A stretch of 64,000 nt of DNA from Acanthosoma haemorrhoidale (GCA_930367205.1 OV884014.1:107056638-107120637); one strand, 5' to 3'; positions 23,348 through 35,046 are shown, counted from the stretch's first letter. Translations and numbers: made by a program. The notes: a model not told the origin generated them from the letters alone.

Positions 23348-23741
23348 AGAATGTAAGGAAATACATAGAGACTGTATCTTTCTATCAATACATATATTTT
23401 CTTTTACCTGCCTTACCCTCAGTCTCACGCCTCTACACTCCAGACGAATAATTTAAATATTTTAGTTACTGGGATGCCACTCACTTATTCCAAATACTAA
23501 TCGATTTGATTCCTGAGCTTACAGCATTGGGGTATATTGAACATAAGATTTAGTTTATTTATTATGACTACTAACTCCCATACAAAGCAACAATCAATGG
23601 GGCATGCAAGATAAACTGTTTTGGAATTGAATGGTAATGAAAAATATTCAATAAAATTTACCAAGTCAATCAAGAGTGAGCAATTAGGAAGATCAGTAAG
23701 TGCTTAATTGTTTGACATTGCTCACTTCACTGATTTTACCA
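23348..23741 (-). repeat. Right arm of long inverted repeat, unit A
   Basis: Reverse complement of 21644-22038. It starts AGAATGTAAGGAAATACATA and ends TGATTTTACCA. No convincing target-site duplication flanks the pair. Confidence 0.92.
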
Positions 23742-24274
23742 TTGATTTACAAATAAGGGATAACAATATCCATTAATAAAAAAAATAATAAATTCCTAAT
23801 AATGATTTAACGTATCAATGCTAGGCAAACTAGCTTTTTGCCTGTGTAGAAATCTTGATTCCACAAGACTATTTTATCCCCATTTCCATTTTATGTGTTA
23901 ACAGTCCAGAAACATATCAAGTTTCAAAATGTCAATCAAAGTCAAAATTTCAAAACCATTCCGCCCCATTCCCCCATCGATGGCAGCAAGTGGTCGAGGC
24001 AGGAGCGTTATAGTTTGTAAGTCTAGTTTTAGTTCCTCTATATTGTAACCTGAAGGTGAGCCCCATCACCTAGTCCCCTTTACATTATATAATTCTTTCA
24101 ACAACAAACCAGATTTTGTTATTTAAGACATGCACTCGTTAAAATGCATACAATGCAGTAAAGGGAGAAAACCTCATGTAAAAATTTTAATCATTTTAAA
24201 TTAATTTTAAATATAATCAGCCACGAGGTTAAAGAAACAAAGAAGGATCAAAGAAAGGTGTATTTAAATTTTGA
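23742..24274. other. Non-coding DNA between inverted repeat and numt, unit A
   Basis: I see no gene. In unit B this block carries an extra segment of about 300 bp (57139-57440) that replaces a short stretch near 23930-23950. Confidence 0.6.
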
Positions 24275-24822
24275 TATGTTAATAATATTGTAATAGCACC
24301 AGCTAGTAGTGGTAATGATAATAATAATAATAAAGTTGTAATTCCCACTGATCACACAAATAGTGAAATTCGTTCTGGTAATATATGTCGTAGATCGCAT
24401 ATTAATAATAGTTGAAATAAAATTTACAGCTCCTAAAATTAAGGATGCTCCTGCTAATAGTAGTGAAAAAAATGGCTAAATCTACAGACAACCCTCTATG
24501 GGCTAAATTACTTGATAAAGGGCGATAAACTGTTGAACCAGTCCCTACCCCAGATGCTGCTAATCTTAGGACCAATAATAGTGTTAATGAAGGGGGTAGT
24601 AATCGGAATCTTATATTATTTATTCGTGGGATTGCTTTATTAGGTCCTCCAATTATTAAAGGTACTAATCAGTTACCAAATCCTTCAATTATTATGGGCA
24701 TTACTATGAAAAAAAAAAAAGGCATGATCAGTTACTGCTACATTATAAATTTGATCATCTCCAATAAATGATCAGGGCTGTCTTAGTTCAATTCGGATAA
24801 TTCATCTGATGGCAGTGCCCAC
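24275..24822 (-). pseudogene. COX1 (numt): Nuclear copy of mitochondrial COX1 (numt), unit A
   Basis: Read on the minus strand with the mitochondrial code, this gives cytochrome oxidase subunit I fragments in order: [26 protein letters not shown]-like, GFGNWLVPLIIG (the Trp is TGA, as in animal mitochondria), [28 protein letters not shown] and VDLAIFF. It covers roughly the barcode region. Indels (a run of 12 A at about 24708-24720) and substitutions in invariant sites show that it is not a functional gene. The same fragment at 57756-58305 shows that it was inserted before the unit duplicated. Confidence 0.9.
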
Positions 24823-27814
24823 TTTATGTATTTGGTTGTCCAGTAGTACAGCAATGCTCAGTCCAAAGGTTTCTTTGCAGCCGCTCATGTTGCATCCCCA
24901 TCTATCCTTTTCGCCTAGATAAAGTTTCATTGATGGCCATCTGTATATATTATAGTAACTATATTATAGGACACTATTCCAGCTCATATTCCAAATATGA
25001 AATATATTGTTCCGATATCTGTGTGGTTAGTTGAAAATTATCACTTATTCAGTGTCGATGAGATGACTGAAATTTTAAGTGATAAATTGTAAATTTATAA
25101 ATGGTATGTAGCAACCGCTAACTACACAAGATAAATCACCCTATACTCTATATTTTGAAAACCTCTGCATCTCTCTTTCCTCTAACAGGTGATGCTGCAT
25201 GTCAATTTAATAATTATTGAATAACTGGTAAGTAGTTCTACCACCACTACATAGATAGCATTACAGTGCAACAAAAACGCCAAATATCGCCGTTTAGTTT
25301 TTATTTTTGCCAACAGACAGCGCTGCATGTCAATCTATGTACTGAAATACTTCTCTCTCTTTCTAAATATCTTTCTTTCTCTCTCTATACTCCTGCTAGT
25401 TCTATTTTCACTCAACAGATAGCTCTGCATTGTAACAAATTGGCTATTTTTTAAAAGTTGGTTCTAATTTAAGCCGTAAATGCTGCATCTCAATTGTATT
25501 CATGAAATAATTTTCACTACTTCATGGAAACTTTATATAGTCCATTTTTTCTGGGAAATCATATTAATTTAATTAATATATTTTAAAAATGATCCATTGA
25601 TTTCAAAAAGATGTTTCTGTTTATAAATAATGGTTTATATTAATGAATGTAAATCTATAAAATGGATGAGTGTGGAACCCTTACACTCCTGGGAGGAGGA
25701 ATGTAAAAATAATCCAAAACGACCAATATTAGTGCTGAATATGGATGTACTATTTTGGAACTCATATTCACTTCTATTAATTTATTATTTGTTTTTTTCA
25801 TTTTCATGCTGTTCATTAATCATCATTCATGATTTTTTAAATTTATATAATATTCAGGATCTATTAGAAATATTCATTAACACATAGTCTGATAATCTAT
25901 TTCTATGCTTAAGCCTGTCTCTTCAGTCTCATAAGATACATTTTAATTTCAATACATTTCTTTAAGCAAAAATTTCACAAAATAAATTCCATGTCTGTTT
26001 TAGGCCAGACACTGGTATGTTTCAGTAAAGGGGTGAGGTAACTAACTTTGTCTTTACTATTTACAACATATATGTATTTAATCAATATTACTTGTAAATA
26101 TGGATTTGTACAGATTAAAATCCTAAATGCACAGATGAGAAAGAATATTCTGAAAACGTTATTTTGGTTCCACAAGTTTGAAAGATATAGAAATAGGACC
26201 ATCTTTTTTCACATTTAATTTTATTGTATTGTACAGCATCATCTGACTTTGAGGTGTAAGCAACATGCCTTTTAAATTTAAAATCTTTTTTATGACTGTT
26301 GTTGCAGTAATGCTAAAATAAAAATATATAAGTACGTAAAGATAGACAGGCAGACAAAGAAAAGAAAGAAAGAAAACCTGTTTCAAAGTAAAGCTTTCGA
26401 GTTTGGCAATACTTTAATCACTCTTCGAATGGAAAATGTTTAAGACAAAATACCGCGATTTCTAACTATAAATATAACTGTTTAGAGAAATTGTACTAAA
26501 AGAATTTATTTATTTGTCTAGGGCATTGCAGAAGTGGAAGAGATTCCATTGAGTTACGTGTCCCTCATTGGCAGCTAATGGGCCACTACCATTGCTAATC
26601 CATTCCAGAGGTAATATTGAAAATATGTATCATATATATAAGTTAACGTTTGTGAGAACTAGAACAGTAAAAAAAGATCGAGAAAGAGCTAATAGAAATG
26701 AATAGGGCAAACGATAGTATAAGACTGCTTTATTCATAGCTCTTAATCCCATACACATACACTCAGAATGTTTACATCCCGATGTTTTGGTATTAACACT
26801 GTGTACCAACAGTGCCCAGGCCTTAACTTATATATATATAATTAAAGCAAGTGCAAAGCTAATGAACTTTTTAAAAATGACTTTAATTATTTACACTACA
26901 ACAAAGTTTTAAATAAAATATTTAAATGGCTTAAGCAGCTAAATGAACATATGTCAATGAATCACAGAAGGGGATTACTTATCTCTTAGCCAGGAGCTCC
27001 TGTATATAAGATAGGAAAGGACAGTGGTCAGCGTTATGATAAGGAGCTGATAGAGAGCTGAGTCATCATTTAATTATAAGTATAATAATATATGTGGCAG
27101 TGACCAACTTCAAATTAAGGAAAATGTTTTTTTCTAATTCTTACTCATTAACATTTTCCAAAAGAAAAAAGTTACTTTGACATTCAAATTTGACCCTCAT
27201 AGAACAAATTTTATGCTACGTGGGATTTAATTAGTTGTAAAGAATTATCCCTTGGACTGTGCTTCCCTCAATGCATACTTGCAGAACTTTCTGAGGATCT
27301 CTTATCTTCTGTAAATAATTTATCTTTGAAGATACTTTTTCCGTTCCATTCCGAGCCCTGGAACCGGTACTTCGGAACGGGTCCACCTGGAACGTAACCG
27401 GCCTAACTAGTGATCCACCAGAGTATTAGGCTCCCTTAACCGTTCCAGCTCCAAACAGCTATGAGTTTCAATTCAACTGATTTACTTACTCGTCGCTGGT
27501 CATCGTATTTTATTTAGTTTTAAAAATAAAATCACACGCTTCAATGTGGAATTCATAAGTACCAAAGTATTATTTTATATATATATAAAAAAATCATAGA
27601 GCGTTTTGCATTTTAAACGTTGCAAAAGAAAAAAACAGGAAACAAATATTGATACTATTATAAATTTTTATTAGGTTTATCCAGCAAAGTTTTAAAATGT
27701 CAAACTTTTTATTTTTTTTAAAAAGAGGAATGTTTGTTATTAAACATAAAAAAATTAAAATGGATTTAATTTAATTTTAAATATTATATATTAATAGTGA
27801 AAGGAAGATAAACA
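24823..27814. other. Non-coding DNA between numt and Tc1 fragment, unit A
   Basis: About 3 kb co-linear with 58306-61318. It contains four diverged copies of an ACAG.(T/C)AG(C/T).CTGCAT(G/C)T-like motif spaced about 65-125 bp apart (25187-25490), a CT-rich tract (25350-25390), (TA)n near 26828, and a GC-richer patch with CCGTTCC/GGAACGG inverse motifs (27345-27381). I find no gene that I can support. Confidence 0.55.
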
Positions 27815-28154
27815 GCTAAGACCCGGAGCCATTGTGGGGTCCATGTTGGTGCTGTTCCAAACGGCTCCAGCAATTCCGAATCATCCGTAAGGCACAATGT
27901 GTTTTTGAGTACCTGAACACAACACGTATCCGTAACCTAGAGTGGTCAGGAAGAAGTCCAAACCTTAACACAATCGAACATCTGTGGGACAAACTTAAAA
28001 GGAAGGTTCATTCACGGGATCCTTCTACCACACTTGAAATGCTTAATACGGCTGTATTGGAGGAGTGGGACAACATCTCCAAGATTTTATTAACAATTTT
28101 TTATGAGTATGCCTAAAAGGATGGAAGCAGTCATTAAAGCCAGAGGCAATTAAA
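27815..28154 (+). pseudogene. Tc1/mariner transposase C-terminal fragment, unit A/B joint
   Basis: The frame 27832-28116 contains EWSGRSPNLNTIEHLWDKLK, the hallmark around the last catalytic acidic residue of Tc1-type DDE transposases, followed by LEMLNTAVLEEWDNI. A frameshift near 28100 moves the ending (SMPKRMEAVIKARGN, then TAA) to another frame. The upstream domains are absent. It is repeated at 61319-61658, and its last codons form the start of the window. Confidence 0.85.
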
Positions 28155-29154
28155 AGCCATCATAAATCAATAAAATTTAAATTTGTTTAAAAAGAAAAAA
28201 TGATTTTCGTTGCATTTCTCATTTTAATTAAACATATATTCAATTTTAATATTTTGTTTAATTATTGTTAATTTATGAAAGTCAATGTAAAACCTGCTGT
28301 TCTCGTGAAATTCTAAGATGTGTAAGTATTGCGATTTTTTTGACGGGGAGTTTAAATAACAAGGGGTAAAAAAACCAAAACCAAAAAACAACCCAACATG
28401 TTTCTATCAAGAGGACCTTCTAAAATATCGGTTAAGCAGTACCATTTATCTCTTCAAGATAAATTTATACTTGGAAATGGCTAGTAATATACATAATATA
28501 AAAAATAATACAAAAATATAATTTTTACCAATAAAAATTATTGTTATACTGTTGTGTTAAACAAATAATTATTTGATAATAAAAACAAAGGTTTGCACGG
28601 TATAAAATTTGTTTATAAAAAATATAGATCTCATAGTCAATGGGATATTTGGCAGTGCATTTCATTGCTCATTGCTTCATCATCAGGACAATATGATTAT
28701 ATTCCTACTCGTAAGCTATCATCAAGATCTTGGTCTGTATGTATGTTGAGATATTGGTTTTAGATAATGATTGTTAAAAACAATGCTGGATGCACTAACA
28801 AGTATACGGAATCAAAACTCGATTTTATCTTGCAACATTTTTTTCAAAAATGCAAATTTTTTTTGTAAACTATATTCAAGACGTCCTCGTTTTATACATC
28901 AGATTTTAGGAGTATGCATTTATGAAAATACGAATTTCTTTAGCGGCAGTTTTTCTGCCCAAACTTTGCAATGTTTGCAACTATTTAGGTTACATTTTTT
29001 ATTGGCTAGTAAAAAGATAAATGCAAAAAAAGATGACCAATTGCTCAATGATATTAAAATGTAAAAATCTTTTTTTGTACTGGTCTTGAATTAATATAAA
29101 GGTTAATAACAAATGATAAATGGTTATTTTCAAACAAATAGGCATACATTTATA
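28155..29154. other. Non-coding DNA at start of unit B
   Basis: Same content as 10-935 plus an 85-bp segment (about 28316-28400) absent from unit A and present in unit C. No gene seen. Confidence 0.6.
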
Positions 29155-29461
29155 TGTAACTCTGACACGGTCCGATGGTACCCGCGGGTACAGGTATGGG
29201 TCTCTTGCTCTACGTGATGTACATACTGTAATAATATATATATATATTCCTATATATTTATATATAAGTGTCTATAAGTTAAGGTTCGGACATCGTAGGT
29301 AGCCAGCCTAATTCTCAAATCATCGGGTTGTAAACATCCCGATTGTATATAGAGAGGCTTTGAAAGGCTCGAATAAAAACAGTGTTGTGACAACTCTCGA
29401 TCTGTGATTACGTTCAACCTCTTTCCTTTTTCCATCACGTTTTTCGTTGACGATCATTAAC

Positions 29462-29479
29462 TGGTGCCGAAACCCGGGA
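29462..29479 (+). other. Primer-binding site, tRNA-Phe, unit B
   Basis: Identical 18-nt site to that at 1255-1272, complementary to the tRNA-Phe 3' end. Confidence 0.85.
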
Positions 29480-29570
29480 GCAGAGTGGGTTTGAGTCATT
29501 TACGTGTGAGTTGGCTTTTGTTTTTTTTTCCCTTCTAATTCGCTTTCGTGTGATTTAATTAAAGCAGGTA

Positions 29571-29807
29571 ATGGTGGAGTTGTGGCCGGCAGCGTTTAAA
29601 GTTCCACAATTACTTAAAGAAACCATGGCTGAAGCCCATGCGAACTCGCTGGCATGGATGAAGGTGCGGGCAGTGACGTCGCAGGACATGAGAAAAATGA
29701 TCTCAGAACCCGAAAAATTTTCTGGGGAACTGGGTGAGTTGAATCATTTTTTCAAAGGTGGGGATAGAGTTATGGAGAGGATAAAAGCCAAGATGGATGA
29801 TGGGTAA
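29571..29807 (+). pseudogene. Ty3/gypsy gag N-terminal fragment, unit B
   Basis: 78 codons, MVELWPAAFKVPQLLKETMA... to KAKMDDG, then a TAA. The following 100 bp still read as gag-like in other frames before the internal deletion. It starts about 90 bp after the primer site, at the same position as in units A and C. Confidence 0.75.
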
Positions 29808-29931
29808 CTCGACCCAGGTGACGCTAAGTCAATAAAGGCAGACCTGGTGTGCAAGGTAAATAGGAAGGTGCTGAACCTGATACAGGCGGACGAGGAAAAC
29901 GCTACATGAGATCCCGTTAAATGTAGATCGG

Positions 29932-31451
29932 GTGACGTATGTGAAGGAGAGGCGAAGGTTTCTATTAAATATGGACCACCAACCTTTTCAATGGGTTGGA
30001 AAACTCAAAGAATCCTCCTCAAGGGTAACGAGGTGGAAGGAATTCTTAGCTCAATTCAATCTGGATATCGTATATAAGCCAGGCAAAGACAACGTCGTGG
30101 CAGATTGGCTGTCGCGCGCTATTATGTTGAACGCCATAGAGGAAGGGGAAACATCGAGTGGTATGAGGCAGTTTATTGAGGAATGGACGCCTGGAGAAGC
30201 GGGCAGGAGCAGCACGAGGAAAGATAGTGACAAGAGTTCGGATCCACCATCAGACAAGTCTGTAGGGGAGAGACCGCGTGATATGGAGACGACGGATGAA
30301 ATTATCAATGATAAGCGGAGGCAGATCATTTGGAAAACTCAAACATCGGGTACTCTGAAAATACTCGATAGTACGTACAGCAGGAGTCAGATCGCGACGA
30401 TTTGGTCACCACCGGGAGTTCGAGGAGATCAGATTTGTCAGGCTCTCAAGGACGTGTCAAAACCTGGCAAAACACACCATTTATTCGTGGGAAACACGAC
30501 TGTGTGGGACAAAATTAAAAAGCTGTGGCAGAAAGAGCTGTTGGGGGTAGATCGCTCGGTCATTCGGTGTCTTTCCGCGGTCCAGACCCTGCGTGATGAG
30601 GAGCAGCAACGCGAGGTAACACTGGCGTATTACCATGGAAAAACCAACCACCGCAGTACGCAGGAGACGGCACAAGCACTACGAAGGAGCTATTTTTGGT
30701 GGGGAATGCAGCGGACTGTTAATCGTAGGAGGTAATCGGAGCATGTGAAGTTTGCAGGAAGACAAAATATGATAGACATCCCCCGCAGGGACGCCAGGAA
30801 GTGTCACCCACGGCAGAAGCACCATTCACGGAGAATCAAGTGGACACCTTCCCGTAGCAGGGTTTTAAGTGGCTCACTATCATCGACCCATTCAGCCAAG
30901 TGGCTATGGCCTATACGGTGGGAGAAAAGTCATCAGATTCCATATTACAAGCTCTCAATACAGGGTCACAATTCTACGGCATAACGGAGAGGATCTCGTC
31001 GGACAGGGGACGGGAGTTTGACAATGCAACCGTGAGAGCCGAAATGCAAAAACGGGATATGGCATGGCATTTTAATACCCCCGGGCATCCCAAGAGCAGG
31101 GGAACCACCGAAAGGTTACACACCACCCTCAGCGACCACTTACGCGCATATTAGGTGGCCTGTCGGCGAACGTAGCGATGCCCATGGCGGGGGCGGCATA
31201 CAGCCACTCGATACACTCCACGACGGGGTTAGCACCCTTCGAAATTTTATTCGGATTAGGAGTGAGACCAAGGAACTGGCCAGAGACGGTGGTGGATGAG
31301 GGAATGGTAGCACAGCTCCATAACACCCACATACAGCTCGGGAAGATGTGGCACAAGGTACACGATAAGATTATGCGCGAGAAATCCAAGCGCGTGGCGC
31401 GGGCAAATTCGAAGGTGGGGGATCGCATAGGGGCAATATCGATTGGGACCA
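29932..31451 (+). pseudogene. Ty3/gypsy pol remnant: RNase H end and integrase, unit B
   Basis: The frame 29932-30735 opens in the C-terminal part of RNase H (NMDHQPFQWVGKLKESSSRV, then YKPGKDNVVADWLSR). A charged linker follows, then the integrase zinc-binding module (AYYHGKTNHRSTQ; the CEVC pair falls after a frame break near 30735). The catalytic core has its first Asp in LTIIDPFSQVAMAY (other frame, from about 30870), its second in SSDRGREFDN, and Glu in GTTERLHTTLSDHLRAY, ending at a TAG at 31152-31154. The integrase C-terminal part continues in 31178-31451. At least three breaks make it non-functional. RT and protease are absent. Confidence 0.8.
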
Positions 31452-31710
31452 ATTCTAAATTAGTAGTAATAGGCTGTTGTGATTAGTTTGTAGAATTGAA
31501 CAATTGTATTTGAAGAGGAAAACGAAGTCATTTTAATTAAAATTATTGTATCAATACTGTATACTCCTCTTCCACCATGAGGTGAAAACCACGTGGATTT
31601 GGGATGTCTCTGGGCTGTTGGTAAATACTGTATGAATGAAAATTGTAAATATGGCATTAATGAAAACATTTATCACAATTACTTATAGCCCAATGAGATT
31701 GTTATTTTAT
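31452..31710 (+). repeat. Dispersed repeat copy joined to integrase relic
   Basis: Near copy of 10719-10990 and 39044-39310, out of register with the tandem units. It directly abuts the truncated integrase and overlaps the left end of the second inverted repeat. Confidence 0.75.
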
Positions 31711-31872
31711 CACAATAAAGTAAATCTTCCAATAAAACTCAGCCAGTACTCCCATAACGGGTAAGTAAATTGATAAACACCCTAGTTCTCAACCGCTGGA
31801 GAAGACAGATCACAGAAACTGGTTGATTGAAAGCATTTGGAAAATTCGTCTCAGTACTAGAATGAAAAAAAT
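31667..31872 (+). repeat. Left arm of second inverted repeat (unit B)
   Basis: From CATTTATCACAATTACTTAT to the A-rich end after ACTAGAATG. It is the reverse complement of 32421-32633 with some mismatches and small gaps. Confidence 0.88.
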
Positions 31873-32420
31873 TATCTTTTTAGCCTAAAAATAATACGAA
31901 TTACCGAGGGGACTTAAATGAATTGTTTTTATACCGTTTACCGGGATTTTCTCTAGGGACCGGCAAATTTGTACGAATTAGCCGGAAATACGAATAATCG
32001 GGATTCCACTGTATAATAAATAATATGATCACAAATATATTGAGGGATTTTAAAGAATGGGATAATCAACTTAAATGGTAATCCCCTCTCGACTTCTGTT
32101 CTTCCTATTTTTTAACAGGGAACGTTTCATGAACATCTCCGAGCGAATTCTAAACCAACCTGCATAACTATGTGATAACATTATGATAACACTAAAGTTA
32201 AGTAATGTTCATGTAAATTGATTTGTATAATAGACCCTTGACTATAAATGATAAAACAGTTAATGACCCCAGCCTAAGGCAATGGAATACTACGTGGTAA
32301 AAAACTTTAACGGGTCTCATTATATCATTCTTTAAGAAAATAAATTATTCATTTTTTTATAATGTTTTCTATTTCACACTATTCAGCTTCTGCCTAATTT
32401 GATCGGTTTAGGTCGCGGAT
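31873..32420. other. Loop of second inverted repeat, with pogo/Tigger-like end
   Basis: About 550 bp. On the minus strand, 31985-32013 reads from CAGTGGAATCCCGATTATTC inward, matching the typical terminal repeat of pogo/Tigger-type Tc1-mariner elements (CAGT...GATTATCCG). No transposase is visible. From about 32219 the segment homologous to 4284-4540 begins. Confidence 0.55.
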
Positions 32421-32633
32421 AAATTTTTTCGTTCTAGTACTGAGACAAATTTTCCAAATCCTTTCAATCAACCAGTTTTTGTGATCTGTCTTCTCCAGCG
32501 GTTGAGAACTAGGGTGTTTATCAATTTACGTAACCATTATGGGAGTAATGGCTGAGTTTTATAGGAACATATTAACTTTATTGTGATAAAATAACAATCT
32601 GCCTCATTGGGCAATAAGTAATTGTGATAAATG
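32421..32633 (-). repeat. Right arm of second inverted repeat (unit B)
   Basis: Reverse complement of 31667-31872. Its terminal part also resembles 23110-23180 in the loop of the long inverted repeat, which suggests one family of ends. Confidence 0.88.
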
Positions 32634-33352
32634 ATCTCATTCACACCAATATCTGAGTAAAAGTTTTAAAAATTGTTTTGAGGTTCATATCCTCGATAAG
32701 TTTTAATCGAGACCAAAATTGACAGTTAAATTTAAATTTCATTTTTTATTGCCGATGGTGATGGCCATTAAACGTTCTTCATATCCTATTCTCCTCCCCG
32801 GGCTACACAAAACCTTTCCTGCAATGTATTCCACAAGATCAAGAACTGATGTTGAATAACTGGAGTTTTTTCGTCTTCATTGCTTTCTCTTAGAACCTCC
32901 AACAGACTTGTTTTGGATTAGATAAATTTATCTTCACTGCGGTTAATTTACTCCCAAATCCCAACCCAAGAAGGCATTGCGTTTCTACTGCTATATTTTT
33001 CTTAACGAGTGTCAAAACTCAAAAGCAGATGGGTTATCATTATCACTTCCTCTCTTTCTCATTTAACCCAACTTTTCTAACTGGTCTTGACTTAGTTTGT
33101 CCATCGGTATACAATTAAAAAAGTTTGTCCTGTTTTACAAATCTGTCATGCACGTTGAGCATACTATTGATACTTACATGATGATAACTAATATGATTGT
33201 TATTGAAGCTGAAAATCAAAGTTTTAGATAAATATTATTTCATACAGTTGTTACACACTTATATAAAATATGATAATAATGTCTATTTGTTCTGTAAGAG
33301 TTAATTTTTTTCCCGGGGATATTGAAATTTTTTCGTTATAGAAATAAGACCC
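32634..33352. other. Leader region of family-gene relic, unit B
   Basis: Homologous to 1543-2038 and 4400-5032 (GTTTTTTCGTCTTCATTGCT onward). No coding signal seen before the ATG at 33353. Confidence 0.5.
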
Positions 33353-35046
33353 ATGAGTATTAGAAAAAGAAGACAAATTTATGAATCGGACGAGGAAAGC
33401 ACTACTAATTCAAGATTGCTAAACACTAAGAAGAGAATTAGAATTTTGGAATTAATTGATTCAACGACCAACGAAGACGATGCTACTAATTTTAATACTA
33501 ATTAATCACATTATGAAAATAATGATCAGAAGATAAGGAAAAGTATAAGAAATAAAAAAAAATATTATACAAAAACTGGAAATATTATTCCTGCTAAGAA
33601 ATTCGAAAATAAGGATTTCATACGTAAGAAAGTGTGCAAGATTCGCAAATATTACAGAGAGTGATCCAATATCCTGTATTAATTTATTTGGGAAATGGGA
33701 GATTTTAAGAAACAAAATACATTCTTGTGCGCATTTACTCCGCGTACGCTGGCCAATAAAAAGAAGACGAGGTAGAAATTTTAAGAGATCAGCCAGAGAT
33801 TGTAGTTGTAAATACTTTTTTAATATGGAAAAAGAAAGCATTGCAGTATGTAAAAAGTTCTTTACAGAAACATTTGATATAACTATAGGCAGACTACATA
33901 GGGCTCTCAAAGCAACGGTAATAGGAAAAGACTTAGGTGGGAAAATGAAAGGATCTTGCAGAAAGAGTAATGAGAAACTAGTGGATGCCGTAAAAGATCA
34001 TATAAAACATTTCCCACGCTATGAAAGCCATTACACGCCTTCTGAAAATCAAAACAGAAAATACCTGAGTTCTGATTTCAACTTAAGAAAAATGTACAAC
34101 TTGTATGTCAAAAAAGGAAATATAAAGGAACATTTTTAAGAATAATTTTAATTCAAGTTTTCATCACCCACATAAAGATACATGAGAAAAATGCGATTTC
34201 CTAAATATGAAAATTAAAGTTACCGAAGACCTTAATGAAGAAAGCAGCCTTTAAGAAGAACATAGCATACATTTAAGCAATGCAGAACTGGCTCGAAAAG
34301 CTTTAAAGGAAGATGTAACTTAGCATCAACGAACCCAGATAGATATTTCCTTTGATCTACAAAAGGCACTTCCATATCCCAAATTATCAGTTTCTGTTGA
34401 ATACTATCAGTGAAATATGTATGATTCTAATGAAGGTTTCCATAATTTTCTTGATAACAGAATTGATATGTATGCATGGGAGGAATCTGTAGCATCTAGA
34501 GATAAGGACGAAACAGCTTCTTGCTGACTGAAGCACATTCAGAATGTTACAGACCAAGATCATATTGTAGCATACAGTGACATGTGTGCCGGACAGAACC
34601 GAAATATTAAGCTCCCACTGAAGTGGTTGAGGATGGTTCAATCAGCTGATAATAACATAAACCTTATTGACAACAAATTTGTATTGCATCATATCTCATC
34701 ATTTCTTCCAAACGACAGAGATTTTAGAGTTGTGGAAACAGCAATAAAGAAAACGGATCAGTTATATACTGCTCAAGGCGAAGAAAATATGTTGGATGAG
34801 GTTTAAAAGGGATGAACCGCACGAACATTTTTACAAAACTAGTATGGAAGAAAGTGCTCCATTTAAAATAATTTTTATTTTGAAAAAAAGGAAGACCTAA
34901 AAACCTCAGGAAAATTACTCTTGCCACTGTATAAAACTTCAAGACCTATAACAAAAGACAAATACAGCGATATGATGAGTTTACTGGCTTACATTCCACC
35001 TATTTACCATGACTACTTCACTATGCTAACTGTAAAGGAGAATTAA
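33353..35046 (+). pseudogene. Decayed multicopy insect family gene (DUF7869-like), copy B
   Basis: Same order of parts as the A1 and A2 relics: N-terminal piece from 33353, VCKKFF...YESHY frame 33825-34139, then the MYDSNEG stretch with a new TGA near 34526 where A1 and A2 read CLKHIQ. YSDMCAGQNRN...FLPNDRDF lies within 34582-34806, and the C-terminal end is at 35046. Stops at the same places as in A1 and A2 show a common dead ancestor, and the extra stop shows continued decay. Confidence 0.6.

Larger units (their letters stand above)
1..28145 (+). repeat. Tandem array unit A (about 28 kb)
   Basis: The first bases of the window recur at 28146 and 61650, and the same order of landmarks follows each time. 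Examples are the tRNA-Phe primer site at 1255, 29462 and 62970, the Hsp90-like start codon at 11888 and 40327, the numt at about 24275 and 57756, and the Tc1/mariner fragment at 27815 and 61319. Relative to unit B, unit A lacks about 3.1 kb between its positions 1541 and 1542, has an extra 2.98 kb local duplication, and lacks the mag-like insertion. The unit edges are arbitrary because the window start sets the phase. Confidence 0.95.
29155..31451 (+). mobile_element. Ty3/gypsy element, internally deleted, unit B
   Basis: Putative LTR from TGTAAC at 29155 to about 29460, primer site, gag start, then a jump from gag (about 29900) straight into the end of RNase H (about 29940), followed by integrase up to 31451. 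The rest of gag, the protease and the RT are deleted. At 31451 the integrase is joined to the dispersed repeat, and no 3' LTR is seen. GC content of the coding parts is visibly higher than that of the surroundings. Confidence 0.8.

Noticed and set aside
24275..24822. A real mitochondrial gene or a mitochondrial contig
   Set aside because: It has indels and changes at invariant COX1 sites, covers only part of the gene, and is embedded in nuclear DNA that is itself duplicated.
25975..26386. Two overlapping minus-strand frames, preserved at 59469-59880
   Set aside because: Hydrophobic and AT-driven composition with no motif. Conservation follows from the recent duplication, not from selection that I can show.
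27345..27381. CCGTTCC...GGAACGG inverse motifs as a transposon end or HSE
   Set aside because: The arms are only seven bases, with wrong spacing for an HSE and no partner end. I cannot tell it from chance.
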